Source: a virus. Taken from it: a DNA stretch of 39,904 nucleotides. Numbering within the stretch: the first letter of the stretch is position 1; every line of letters begins with the position of its first letter. The notes below the pieces were generated by a model. That model did not search any database. It saw nothing but the letters and a program-made list of their open reading frames with translations, and had not been told where the DNA came from. Below, piece by piece: positions 5,143 through 11,427 of this stretch. A program made the translations under genes and the position numbers. Location of the stretch: positions 1 to 39,904 of IMG/VR virus record IMGVR_UViG_3300037041_001843, one strand, 5' to 3'.

Positions 5143-5381
5143 AAGTCCAAGGCGATTACCAACGGTGGGTTAATAGTGTCGAAGATTACGAGCAGCGCAT
5201 TTACTATTACGTCCTCGATTCGAAGGGCAAGGAAACAATCGTGCAGTACGACAAGAAGAGTAAACGATTCTCTTGCCCTTGCGAGGCAGGGACGTTCGGC
5301 CAGCCTTGCGGCCACGTGGACGCTTGCAAGGAATACTTAGGCATGCAGGACTTCAAGCCAGTCCCATGCGAAATCAGGTGA
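5139..5381 (+). CDS. SWIM-type zinc-finger protein (80 aa)
   Basis: The central motif CPCEAGTFGQPCGHVDAC fits the SWIM pattern C-x-C-x(n)-C-x-H, preceded by the usual strand region 'YYYVLDSKGKETIVQYD ... FSC'. SWIM domains bind nucleic acid or partner proteins and occur in bacteria, archaea and eukaryotes. GTG 5139 forms a GTGA overlap with the upstream stop, fixing the start. At 80 residues it is a stand-alone finger. It sits next to a TRAM protein in a group of small nucleic-acid binders. Confidence 0.75.
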   Translation: MKVQGDYQRWVNSVEDYEQRIYYYVLDSKGKETIVQYDKKSKRFSCPCEAGTFGQPCGHVDACKEYLGMQDFKPVPCEIR

Positions 5382-5609
5382 GTGGATTTGGACCAGAAGA
5401 AGGATAAGAGGTCGCCGCCAGTTCATGTCGGGGACGTAGTGTACGTTGAGTGCATCAATACGAGCGAAAAGGACCCGAATACTGCCGTGTGCAGGATGGA
5501 GGGCGGGTTCGTGATATTCACGGCGGGCGCGAAGAACGGGGAGAGAGTCCAGGCGAAGGTTGACTCGATTCACCCTGCTGGACGCTGCGCATTCGGGACG
5601 AGAGTATGA
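5382..5609 (+). CDS. TRAM-domain RNA-binding protein (75 aa)
   Basis: Residues ~15-70 form a TRAM domain: 'VGDVVYVECINTSEKD', then 'AVCRMEGGFVIFTAGAKNGERV' (cited as GGFVIFTAGAKNGERV), then 'KVDSIHPAGRCAFGTRV'. Stand-alone TRAM proteins are typical of euryarchaea and related archaea, where they bind tRNA and other RNAs and are proposed RNA chaperones. A viral copy beside tRNA-like RNAs is suggestive. GTG 5382 directly follows the upstream TGA, and the stop overlaps the next ATG (ATGA). Confidence 0.8.
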   Translation: MDLDQKKDKRSPPVHVGDVVYVECINTSEKDPNTAVCRMEGGFVIFTAGAKNGERVQAKVDSIHPAGRCAFGTRV

Positions 5610-5941
5610 GCAAGAAAAGCGAAGTGCAGCACCGCATGCGCATCACGGCCATGTTCCAAACCGGAACAAAGCTCAACGTGATACACATAAACGCCGGGAA
5701 TACGCTCGAGCATGAGCTGACGAAGTGCTACGAGTGCATCAAGATAGCCAAGGCTGGCGAAGAATTTGTGACCGAAGCGGTTTTCAAGAACGGCAAGCGG
5801 TGCGACGTCGCCAACGTGACCAGGGAAATCGTCCGAGAGATAGTCATGTCAGAGAGTGAAGCAAGCTTACTCAAAAAAGCAAAGGAGTACCCGATGCCGA
5901 TTGAGACTGTCAAGGCTTTCAAGATAAACTTCAAGGGCTAA
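5606..5941 (+). CDS. putative PD-(D/E)XK-like nuclease (111 aa)
   Basis: The core 'EEFVTEAVFKNGKRCDVANV ... REIVMSESE' matches the pattern of small restriction-endonuclease-like proteins: Glu57 before a strand, Asp67 in 'KRCDVANV', then Glu78 in 'REIV' followed by SES. 'CYECIKIAKAGEEF' forms the preceding helix. I assign the fold by pattern, not search; a non-catalytic relative is possible. ATG 5606 overlaps the TRAM gene's TGA. The stop is followed by a non-coding stretch with structured RNA and a tRNA. Confidence 0.5.
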   Translation: MSKKSEVQHRMRITAMFQTGTKLNVIHINAGNTLEHELTKCYECIKIAKAGEEFVTEAVFKNGKRCDVANVTREIVREIVMSESEASLLKKAKEYPMPIETVKAFKINFKG

Positions 5942-5943
5942 AA

Positions 5944-6022
5944 GTCGCAACCTACCGCGCGAGCGAGACCGGGCCACACGGGGGAAGACCACAAGAGCAT
6001 GTGGGTAGGCGCCCCGGGCGAC
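5944..6022 (+). ncRNA. predicted folded RNA upstream of tRNA-Gln
   Basis: The gap 5942-6040 has no frame but strong complementarity: GTCGC 5944-5948 with GCGAC 6018-6022; CCTAC 5951-5955 with GTAGG 6005-6009; CCACA 5989-5993 with TGTGG 6000-6004, stacked directly on the former; a small GCGA-capped hairpin 5956-5965; and a possible pseudoknot CGGGG 5979-5983 with CCCCG 6012-6016. None of these pairings clash. It could be a processed small RNA or a leader for the tRNA; the class is not recognised. Confidence 0.45.
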
Positions 6023-6040
6023 GGGCTACACTTGAAGAGC

Positions 6041-6113
6041 AGCCGGTTCGTATAGAGGCCAAGTACGCTGGGCTTTGACCCCAGAGACAGGGGTTCGAGT
6101 CCTCTACCGGCTA
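6041..6113 (+). tRNA. tRNA-Gln (anticodon TTG)
   Basis: This is a normal cloverleaf of 73 nt: acceptor AGCCGGT/ACCGGCT 7 bp, D stem GTAT/GTAC with loop AGAGGCCAA, anticodon stem CTGGG/CCCAG with loop CTTTGAC (anticodon TTG at 6075-6077), 4-nt variable loop, T stem AGGGG/CCTCT with TTCGAGT, discriminator A 6113. T8, A14, G15 and C48 are present. CCA is not encoded. It would read CAA and CAG codons. It lies within the rightward operon, 73 bases before the next ribosome-binding region is complete, so it is probably cut from the polycistronic RNA by RNase P and RNase Z. Confidence 0.92.
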
Positions 6114-6130
6114 TCAATGAGGTGGAAGAG

Positions 6131-6310
6131 ATGGACAAGAGGAGATTCAACATCGGGGCTTTGAGCGCGGTCGCACTCGGAGCGATAAACTGGTTTTGCA
6201 TCTGCGCGAACTTGATTGTCGCGCCGAACATGCAAACCTTCGGGGTCCTCGCGGCGGCATCGCTGATTGCGATTGTTTGCGGCGGGTACTCCCTGGCGCT
6301 CGGTGATTGA
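6131..6310 (+). CDS. small membrane protein, two TM segments (59 aa)
   Basis: After MDKRRFNIG come two hydrophobic stretches: GALSAVALGAINWFCICANL and TFGVLAAASLIAIVCGG. They are joined by a short polar turn, predicting a helical hairpin in the membrane. ATG 6131 has GAGGTG 7 bases upstream; GTG 6122 would include the ribosome-binding site and is rejected. No family is recognised. Confidence 0.7.
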   Translation: MDKRRFNIGALSAVALGAINWFCICANLIVAPNMQTFGVLAAASLIAIVCGGYSLALGD

Positions 6311-6311
6311 A

Positions 6312-6788
6312 ATGGGCGAACCTATTATGGCGAAGGTCGACTTGAAGGACGCGACTGAGATTCCGGAAGAGCAGCCCTTCAAGTTCTTTACTTGCTTCAA
6401 GCTCGGCAGCCTGCAAGGCTATGCTTTCAAAGGAAAGCCCCGGCTCGGCTACTACCTTTTCAAAGCCAAGGACATTGAGCTTCTCGTGAAGGAGTCCATG
6501 CAAATCGGGCAGAAGAGCGGCTTCCAAGCTGGCTTCAAAGAGGGTGCAGCCGAGGTTGTGAAGAAGTCCTTGCAAGACTTGTTCAAGGACTTCAAGCCGC
6601 CGAAGGGTGCGACGATAGAAACCGTCAACGTGAATATCCCGTCTACGGTGTCCGGGAACTTCGCGACTACTACGGACGTCTTGAGCGCGACGAGCACAAC
6701 GGATATTGGCGCTCCGTACATGCCCAATGGAATTGTCCCTCGGAAGCAAATAAAAAAGCAGCAACACAAAAAGTTGCGGAGTAGATGA
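6312..6788 (+). CDS. hypothetical protein (158 aa)
   Basis: The product begins MGEPIMAKVDLKDATEIPEE and has a central 'IGQKSGFQAGFKEGAAEVVKKSLQDLFKDF' region (IGQKSGFQAGFKEGA, AEVVKKSLQDLFKDF) likely to be helical. A Thr/Ser-rich section and a basic tail (RKQIKKQQHKKLRSR) follow. ATG 6312 follows GGTGAT; ATG 6327 is an alternative. The stop overlaps queD's ATG (ATGA), tying it to the modification cluster, but I recognise no family. Confidence 0.65.
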   Translation: MGEPIMAKVDLKDATEIPEEQPFKFFTCFKLGSLQGYAFKGKPRLGYYLFKAKDIELLVKESMQIGQKSGFQAGFKEGAAEVVKKSLQDLFKDFKPPKGATIETVNVNIPSTVSGNFATTTDVLSATSTTDIGAPYMPNGIVPRKQIKKQQHKKLRSR

Positions 6789-7165
6789 ACATGAAGATTG
6801 GAACAGAGCTCAACCTGTGCTGCGCGCACAATCTCGGACTCCCGTACGAGAGCAAGTGCAACACCACGCACGGCCACAACTACCGCGTCCTCGTAGAGAT
6901 AGGCGGAAGCCTGGACGAGTACGGCATGATAATCGACTTCGCCAAGGTGAAGGCTGCTTTGATGAAGTACGACCACCAGGACTTGAACAAGATGATGCAG
7001 GGCCGGCCCACGGCAGAGAACATGGCGAGGATATTCATCATCGAGCTCATGGCGATATGCGGGCAGAATGTCAAGGATATTGGCGTCCGCGTTTACGAGA
7101 CCCCGACGAGCTACGCAGAAGAAACGTACGAGCAGGTCGGGACCGAGTGGAGGCCTTCCGAATGA
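6785..7165 (+). CDS. queD: 6-carboxy-5,6,7,8-tetrahydropterin synthase
   Basis: QueD converts 7,8-dihydroneopterin triphosphate to 6-carboxytetrahydropterin, step two of 7-deazaguanine synthesis. Family hallmarks are intact: zinc ligands His15, His29 and His31 in 'CNTTHGHNY', catalytic Cys25 just before them, 'GMIIDFAKVK', the Asp-His pair in 'YDHQDLN', 'PTAEN', and a C-terminal 'ETPTSYA' with the substrate-binding Glu. At 126 residues it is normal length. ATG 6785 overlaps the upstream TGA, and its own stop overlaps queE. Together with folE, queE and dpdA it implies modified viral DNA. Confidence 0.93.
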   Translation: MNMKIGTELNLCCAHNLGLPYESKCNTTHGHNYRVLVEIGGSLDEYGMIIDFAKVKAALMKYDHQDLNKMMQGRPTAENMARIFIIELMAICGQNVKDIGVRVYETPTSYAEETYEQVGTEWRPSE

Positions 7166-7875
7166 GCTTGACTCTTGCTGGCAACGAACTCTTTTACTCC
7201 CTCCAAGGCGAAGGCCCGACGATGGGCCGGCCTTCCATCTTCTTGAGACTTCACGGCTGCAACCTGAACTGCAAGTGGAAGGACAGCTCATGCGACACTC
7301 CATACGCAACAAACCCCAAAGAAGCGACCCAATGGGACGTGAAGGAACTCGCAAAGAAGGTCGTGACCCTGGCTGACCTTCACAAGTGCCCGCGCATCAT
7401 CATAACAGGCGGCGAACCCTTGTTGCAGGTCGAAGATCTTTACGTCCTCGTCGGGTTATTGCATCTTTACCGTCCGAGCGTGCCTTGGTATTTCGAAATC
7501 GAAACGAACGGCACGAAGTTCGACGAGACTCTTTTCCAAGTCGTGCAGCAGGTGAATTGCAGCCCGAAGCTTGCAAGCTCAGGCAACAACGACAAGACCA
7601 GGGAGTTGCACCCGGGCTACCTGCACTTGATGGACCTCGGAGCGCGGGTTTACTTCAAGTTCGTCGTGTCCAGTCCGGAGGACGTGCAGGAGATACTGGC
7701 TCTGCAGGAGAAGTTCGGGATTCCCAACGGCGCGATTTACTTGATGCCGGAGGGCGTGACGCAGGAAGCGATTTACGAGAAGATGGGCTGGCTGGCCGAG
7801 CTTTGTAAGGAAATGGGCTGGAACTTGGCACCAAGGCTGCACATCTTGCTGTGGGGGAATACGCGTGGCAAGTGA
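7162..7875 (+). CDS. queE: 7-carboxy-7-deazaguanine synthase (radical SAM)
   Basis: QueE rearranges 6-carboxytetrahydropterin to 7-carboxy-7-deazaguanine (CDG) with a 4Fe-4S cluster and SAM. The N-terminus shows 'NELFYSLQGEGPTMGRP', a QueE signature, then the cluster cysteines 33, 37 and 44, 'CDTPYA', and 'ITGGEPLLQ' (82-89). The cysteines are spaced C-x3-C-x6-C, whereas most QueE have C-x3-C-x2-C or a C-x14-C-x2-C variant: four extra residues (KDSS) sit before the third Cys. The length of 237 is usual. ATG 7162 overlaps queD's stop; an upstream in-frame extension inside queD is rejected. Confidence 0.93.
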   Translation: MSLTLAGNELFYSLQGEGPTMGRPSIFLRLHGCNLNCKWKDSSCDTPYATNPKEATQWDVKELAKKVVTLADLHKCPRIIITGGEPLLQVEDLYVLVGLLHLYRPSVPWYFEIETNGTKFDETLFQVVQQVNCSPKLASSGNNDKTRELHPGYLHLMDLGARVYFKFVVSSPEDVQEILALQEKFGIPNGAIYLMPEGVTQEAIYEKMGWLAELCKEMGWNLAPRLHILLWGNTRGK

Positions 7876-8299
7876 CAAGAAAGATGAATTGACTTGGACT
7901 GGATTTGACCAAGCTTGCGAAATACTTGCAAGAGAGATAAGGCGGTCTACGAAACCCGGCCAACTTCAGCGGGTTTATGGTTTTCCGAGGGGCGGTCTTG
8001 TTGTTGCAGTTCGCCTCTCTCATCTACTCGAACTTGAGTTCGTTCAAAACAAGGACGAGATTGACCTCGGAACGCTTGTCGTTGATGATATTGCCGACTC
8101 CGGGGCGACCATGATGGAGTTGAACGATTGGCTTGCAGCACTTCATCGGACTCCGTTATGGAAATTACAAACAGCGACAATCTATGAGTGCAGAGATAGT
8201 AAATTCAAACCGACGTACTCGGTATTTGAGAAAACTAATTGGGTGGTTTTTCCGTGGGAAACAAAAGATTCAACAAAGACCTCATCGAGAAAGGAGTAA
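7865..8299 (+). CDS. type I phosphoribosyltransferase (HPRT/XGPRT-like)
   Basis: The PRPP-binding loop 'LVVDDIADSGAT' at residues 71-82 is diagnostic. 'VYGFPRGGLVVAVRLSHLL' (38-56) is the XGPRT-type pyrophosphate/substrate region, and 'WVVFPWE' near the end matches the hood of COG2236-type purine phosphoribosyltransferases. These join a purine base to PRPP. GTG 7865 overlaps queE by 11 bases, and the gene's end overlaps folE by 46, so it belongs to the cluster. It could salvage guanine to raise GTP for FolE, or handle a 7-deazaguanine base; neither is shown by the sequence. Confidence 0.85.
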   Translation: MASDKKDELTWTGFDQACEILAREIRRSTKPGQLQRVYGFPRGGLVVAVRLSHLLELEFVQNKDEIDLGTLVVDDIADSGATMMELNDWLAALHRTPLWKLQTATIYECRDSKFKPTYSVFEKTNWVVFPWETKDSTKTSSRKE

Positions 8300-8808
8300 A
8301 GTTTCTCTTGCAAGGAATTGGCGAGGACCCGAACCGGCCCGGGCTAAAGGAAACGCCAGCGAGGGTCGCCAAGTTTTACGCCGAGTGGAAAGCCAACGGC
8401 GAGAGCATCAAGTACACGGCTTTTGAAGAGAAGTACAATAGCATGGTTATCGTCAAGAACATTCCCTTCTTCTCACTCTGCGAACACCACCTGCTGCCTT
8501 TTTACGGCAAGGCGTCGATTGCTTACATTCCCAATGGCAAGGTGGTTGGGCTTTCGAAGCTCGTGCGGGTCCTCAAGAAGTACGCGAACAGGCCGCAAGT
8601 GCAGGAGCGCATCGGCAAGCAAGTCTGCGACGAGCTGGAACGCGAGCTTGACCCGCAGGGCGTGATGATTAAGATTGAAGCGGAACACTTGTGCATGGCC
8701 ATGAGGGGCGTTAAAACTCCTGGGGCTGTCACGATTACAGAAGAAGTGCGCGGCTTGTTTTTCCACGCGAATCAAACCCGCCAAGAGGCGGTAGAGTTGA
8801 TGAAATGA
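8254..8808 (+). CDS. folE: GTP cyclohydrolase I
   Basis: FolE opens GTP to 7,8-dihydroneopterin triphosphate, the first step toward 7-deazaguanine. Zinc ligands Cys76, His79 and Cys147 are present in 'FFSLCEHHLLPF' and 'AEHLCMAMRGV'. 'YIPNGKVVGLSKLVRVLKKYANRPQVQE' (cited as GKVVGLSKLVR and ANRPQVQER) is the conserved FolE core. The length of 184 residues is normal. GTG 8254 gives MGNKRFNKD, just before the first conserved helix; the alternative TTG 8239 adds five residues. Archaea normally use the unrelated MptA (FolE2), so a FolE1-type gene in an archaeal virus suggests bacterial ancestry. Confidence 0.95.
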   Translation: MGNKRFNKDLIEKGVKFLLQGIGEDPNRPGLKETPARVAKFYAEWKANGESIKYTAFEEKYNSMVIVKNIPFFSLCEHHLLPFYGKASIAYIPNGKVVGLSKLVRVLKKYANRPQVQERIGKQVCDELERELDPQGVMIKIEAEHLCMAMRGVKTPGAVTITEEVRGLFFHANQTRQEAVELMK

Positions 8809-9131
8809 ACACCATGTACGCGAAAGTCACTCTGCAGATGCAGCGAGTGCATTATTGGGCGAAAGCCAAGAACTTTTTGAAGCACCCTCACCGGCACGTT
8901 TTTCACGTCGCTGTTTGGGTGCAGCAACTGCACAACGACCGTGACATCGAGTACTTGCAATTCAAAGCCGACTTAGAGCACGCTCTTTGTTACTTGATTC
9001 CGGAGCAGAGCGAGATGAGCTGCGAGAGCATGGCCGAGATTATCAAGACGCACGTCGAAACGAACTTCCCTGATAGGAAAGTCAAAGTGGAAGTGAACGA
9101 GGACGGCGAGAACGGGGCTTTAGTAGAATGA
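8805..9131 (+). CDS. QueD/PTPS-like protein lacking the catalytic Cys
   Basis: The product is 108 residues. 'RVHYWAKAK ... HPHRHVFHVAVWVQ' lines up with the zinc-binding part of QueD: His16 for the first ligand and His-x-His for the other two. The cysteine that precedes HGH in QueD is absent. 'SCESMAEIIKTHVE' matches the 'PTAEN' helix, and an acidic C-terminus carries Glu. It therefore keeps the metal site but probably not QueD catalysis. ATG 8805 overlaps folE's TGA. Similar proteins occur in other phages; a role in later steps of base modification is possible. Confidence 0.6.
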   Translation: MNTMYAKVTLQMQRVHYWAKAKNFLKHPHRHVFHVAVWVQQLHNDRDIEYLQFKADLEHALCYLIPEQSEMSCESMAEIIKTHVETNFPDRKVKVEVNEDGENGALVE

Positions 9132-9487
9132 ACAAACCAGTCTTCGTATTGTGTTGCGTGCTGCTCACCTTGTTGTTATTCGCGAGCTTCTCAGAGAAGA
9201 GCCAACCAATTCAACCGAGCAGCTTTCCTGCAAGCTTGCCGACACCGACACCCTTCATCGAATCGAACACACAACCCGTAGTGGTCCTCGTCGTTCCGGA
9301 ACCCAATTTGACTACGGGAAGGCAGTACGTCCTACATGCAAGCCCGGTTGGAGAGACGAGCGGCAACGAATCTTTGACGATAGTGCCTGCGCACCCGGGC
9401 GTGATAATCGGCGGCAATCGCGCACAATGCGAACTACTAATGAATACTAATGAATGTCAAATTAGTAATTGGAGCAGAACGCCATGA
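9128..9487 (+). CDS. membrane-anchored or secreted protein (119 aa)
   Basis: An N-terminal hydrophobic helix (PVFVLCCVLLTLLLFAS, residues 4-20) acts as a signal or membrane anchor. A Pro/Ser/Thr-rich linker (SSFPASLPTPTPF) and a small strand-rich domain follow, with Cys near residues 100 and 109 that could form a disulfide. No lipobox is clear. ATG 9128 overlaps the upstream stop and the stop overlaps dpdA (ATGA). Being between two modification genes does not itself suggest a modification role; the family is unknown. Confidence 0.65.
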   Translation: MNKPVFVLCCVLLTLLLFASFSEKSQPIQPSSFPASLPTPTPFIESNTQPVVVLVVPEPNLTTGRQYVLHASPVGETSGNESLTIVPAHPGVIIGGNRAQCELLMNTNECQISNWSRTP

Positions 9488-10152
9488 CCATCGTCTACTT
9501 GTCCACCGGCCCGAAACGCACGCCACTCCTGGCAGACAGCGGTTGCCCCAGCCTGCTCGTTTCATACTACTTCTTACACAACGCGCGTGGCAAGCCCGAC
9601 TTGGAGAAGTACATGAAGTATTTGGAGGACAATAAGGAGTTCATCACCACGTACGTCAACGCGGACACCGCCGACCTTCAAGAGACGAAGCGCAACATGC
9701 AAACAATGCTTGACCACGGATTCAAGCCCATCACGGTCTTTCACGCGAACCTCGACCCCGTCGAAGTGTTCTTGGAGTACTGCGAGACGTACGACTACTT
9801 CGGGATTGGAGGGGCGGGATTCGTGCATGACATGAGCCTGCGCAAGAAGATGATTCCTTATTACGCCAACCTCGCCAGGCGTTATGGCGTGAAGCTGCAC
9901 GGCTTCGGCATGACTGACTTCTCCTTCATCAAAAATTATCCTTGGTATTCCGTTGACTCATCTTCCTGGGCGGGGGGTAGTCGGTGGGGTTACATTTATC
10001 ACTTTGACAAAGGCGACTTAGTACAAACGAAAGCCAAGAACCAGTTGCCGAATGAGACGATTGACTCGTTCAACTGCGTGAATTGGAGCCGCTACGCGGA
10101 ACATGCTTTAGAGAGAGGGGATTTGAATTGGAAAGACGAATGGAAGAAATAA
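9484..10152 (+). CDS. dpdA: DpdA-like DNA 7-deazaguanine transglycosylase
   Basis: DpdA proteins are TGT-related enzymes that exchange guanine in DNA for a 7-deazaguanine base. Signatures seen: 'LADSGCPSLLVSYYF' near the N-terminus, 'YVNADTADLQETKRN' (58-71), 'YFGIGGAG' (105-112), 'KLHGFGMTD' (137-145) and 'WYSVDSSSWAGGSRWG' (154-169). The last two are the TIM-barrel strands carrying active-site Asp and substrate loop in phage DpdA. At 222 residues it is a short form without extra RNA-binding domains. ATG 9484 overlaps the upstream TGA. It ends the cluster queD-queE-PRT-folE-QueD-like-dpdA. Confidence 0.88.
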   Translation: MTIVYLSTGPKRTPLLADSGCPSLLVSYYFLHNARGKPDLEKYMKYLEDNKEFITTYVNADTADLQETKRNMQTMLDHGFKPITVFHANLDPVEVFLEYCETYDYFGIGGAGFVHDMSLRKKMIPYYANLARRYGVKLHGFGMTDFSFIKNYPWYSVDSSSWAGGSRWGYIYHFDKGDLVQTKAKNQLPNETIDSFNCVNWSRYAEHALERGDLNWKDEWKK

Positions 10153-10739
10153 GCGTCGACGACCTGACTGTCAACGATTACAACCCGAACGAGATGACGG
10201 ATAGCCTCATGGCCAGGTTGCAGGCCGAAATCAAGCGGGTAGGCTTCTTAGCGCCAATCATCGCCCGGGCAGCCGCAGGCAAACTCATCATCATTGACGG
10301 GGAGCATCGCTATATGGCTGCTAAAGCTTTGGGTATGACCTCAGTTCCAGTAATCGTAACTGATTTGACGGAAGAGGAGGCCAAGATTCAAACAGTCAAC
10401 CTCAACCAAATCAAGGGCGAGCTCAACCCGTTGAAGTACGCCAAGCTGCTTTCAGGCCTCAGGAGCAACTTCTCAAGCGAGCAAATTGAAACCTACCTGG
10501 GCGTCAAGGCCCGGGAACTCGCTGCTTACGAAGAAATCCTCAACTCACCAAAGAGGGACGTCCGCCTGGTGAACTTCAACGCCGTCGACGCAACAAACAA
10601 GCCCTTGGAAATCAGCTTCTTCATCACCGGGGAGGACCAAAAACTCGTCCAAGACGCCCTTAACGACACGGGAAAACCCAACAAAAACGAGGCCTTCATG
10701 GACATCATCAAGCACTACAAAGATTCACTCGCAAAGTAG
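10140..10739 (+). CDS. ParB-like N-terminal domain protein (199 aa)
   Basis: The first ~100 residues are a ParB/Srx-type domain: 'VNDYNPNEMTDSLMARLQAEI' (cited as VNDYNPNEM and LMARLQAEI), 'APIIARAAAGKLIIIDGEHR' with the DGEHR box, 'AAKALGMTSVPVIV', 'QTVNLNQIKGELNP'. These domains bind CTP or act as nucleases, and stand-alone copies commonly lie beside phage terminase genes. A C-terminal helical part follows. ATG 10140 overlaps the end of dpdA by 13 bases; TTG 10128 is an alternative. A packaging or DNA-binding role is inferred from position. Confidence 0.85.
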   Translation: MEEISVDDLTVNDYNPNEMTDSLMARLQAEIKRVGFLAPIIARAAAGKLIIIDGEHRYMAAKALGMTSVPVIVTDLTEEEAKIQTVNLNQIKGELNPLKYAKLLSGLRSNFSSEQIETYLGVKARELAAYEEILNSPKRDVRLVNFNAVDATNKPLEISFFITGEDQKLVQDALNDTGKPNKNEAFMDIIKHYKDSLAK

Positions 10740-10760
10740 AGTAACAAAAGGTGGCACAAA

Positions 10761-11270
10761 GTGGCAGGTATTCCTTCATCGCAACTCGAAGTGACCGCGC
10801 GGCGCAAGCGGTTCTTACAATTGGAGCTACTCGGCGCGTCCGAGGGCGAGATTTGCGAGCAGCTCGGCATCAGCGAGAGGACTTATTGGCGGGATAAGTC
10901 GAAGGTCGAGGAGGACATTAAGGCGAAGTATCTTTACCAACAGTGGCGCTTGGTCATCACTTGGTGGCAGCGGCAGCAGGAAGTTTATCGCGAGTACTCG
11001 ACGGCGTACGCGGACAGCCGCAACCTGGCGAGCAAGGACTCGTCGGGCAAGACCAAACCGGATTACAGCTTGTTGGATAAGATGAAGGAGATTGAGAACG
11101 AGGTTCTCGACCGGCTCATCAAGCTGGGTTTGGTGTTCTCGAAAGAGAGCCCTGGCGTCAATCCGAGCAGCGCGAGCGTCGGCATGAGCTTGGCCGAACT
11201 GATTCAGCGCAAGAGCCACGACTTCGAGGCGAATAAAGCGCAAGGAACGAGCTTGGTGCAAGGCCCATGA
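10761..11270 (+). CDS. putative terminase small subunit
   Basis: The N-terminus has a helix-turn-helix ('EGEICEQLGISERTYWRDKSKV', cited as EGEICEQLGISERTYWRDK) of the type that lets small terminases bind the packaging site. A helical centre ('LLDKMKEIENEVLDRLIKLGL', shown as MKEIENEVLDRLIKLGL) for oligomerisation and a flexible tail follow. It lies just ahead of terL, the usual order. GTG 10761 has GGTGG upstream. The stop overlaps the next ATG. Confidence 0.7.
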   Translation: MAGIPSSQLEVTARRKRFLQLELLGASEGEICEQLGISERTYWRDKSKVEEDIKAKYLYQQWRLVITWWQRQQEVYREYSTAYADSRNLASKDSSGKTKPDYSLLDKMKEIENEVLDRLIKLGLVFSKESPGVNPSSASVGMSLAELIQRKSHDFEANKAQGTSLVQGP

Positions 11271-11425
11271 CGAGGTCGCAGTTCTCGATAAGCAAGGACC
11301 GTTGTCCCACGCACCCGAGCACTTGCCTCATCGCCTTCGTCGAGAGCGAGGATAACAAGCGGCATTACGCTTGCCCCTTGTGCGAGCGGGACAAGAAGCG
11401 CGGGGTAGACTTGTTGGCGGTTTGA
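11267..11425 (+). CDS. zinc-binding mini-protein (52 aa)
   Basis: The short frame between the terminase genes reads MTRSQFSISKDRCPTHPSTC, then a linker, then CPLCERDKKRG. Cys13, His16, Cys20, Cys37 and Cys40 can bind zinc. ATG 11267 forms an ATGA overlap with the upstream stop, and terL starts 3 bases after its TGA, so it is firmly in the operon. It may be a DNA-binding accessory to terminase; that is inference. Confidence 0.75.
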   Translation: MTRSQFSISKDRCPTHPSTCLIAFVESEDNKRHYACPLCERDKKRGVDLLAV

Positions 11426-11427
11426 TT

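Noticed and set aside
3880-6113. tRNA sequences as integration sites (attP)
   Set aside because: No integrase gene was found, and attP normally carries only a 3' tRNA half, not a permuted 5' half.
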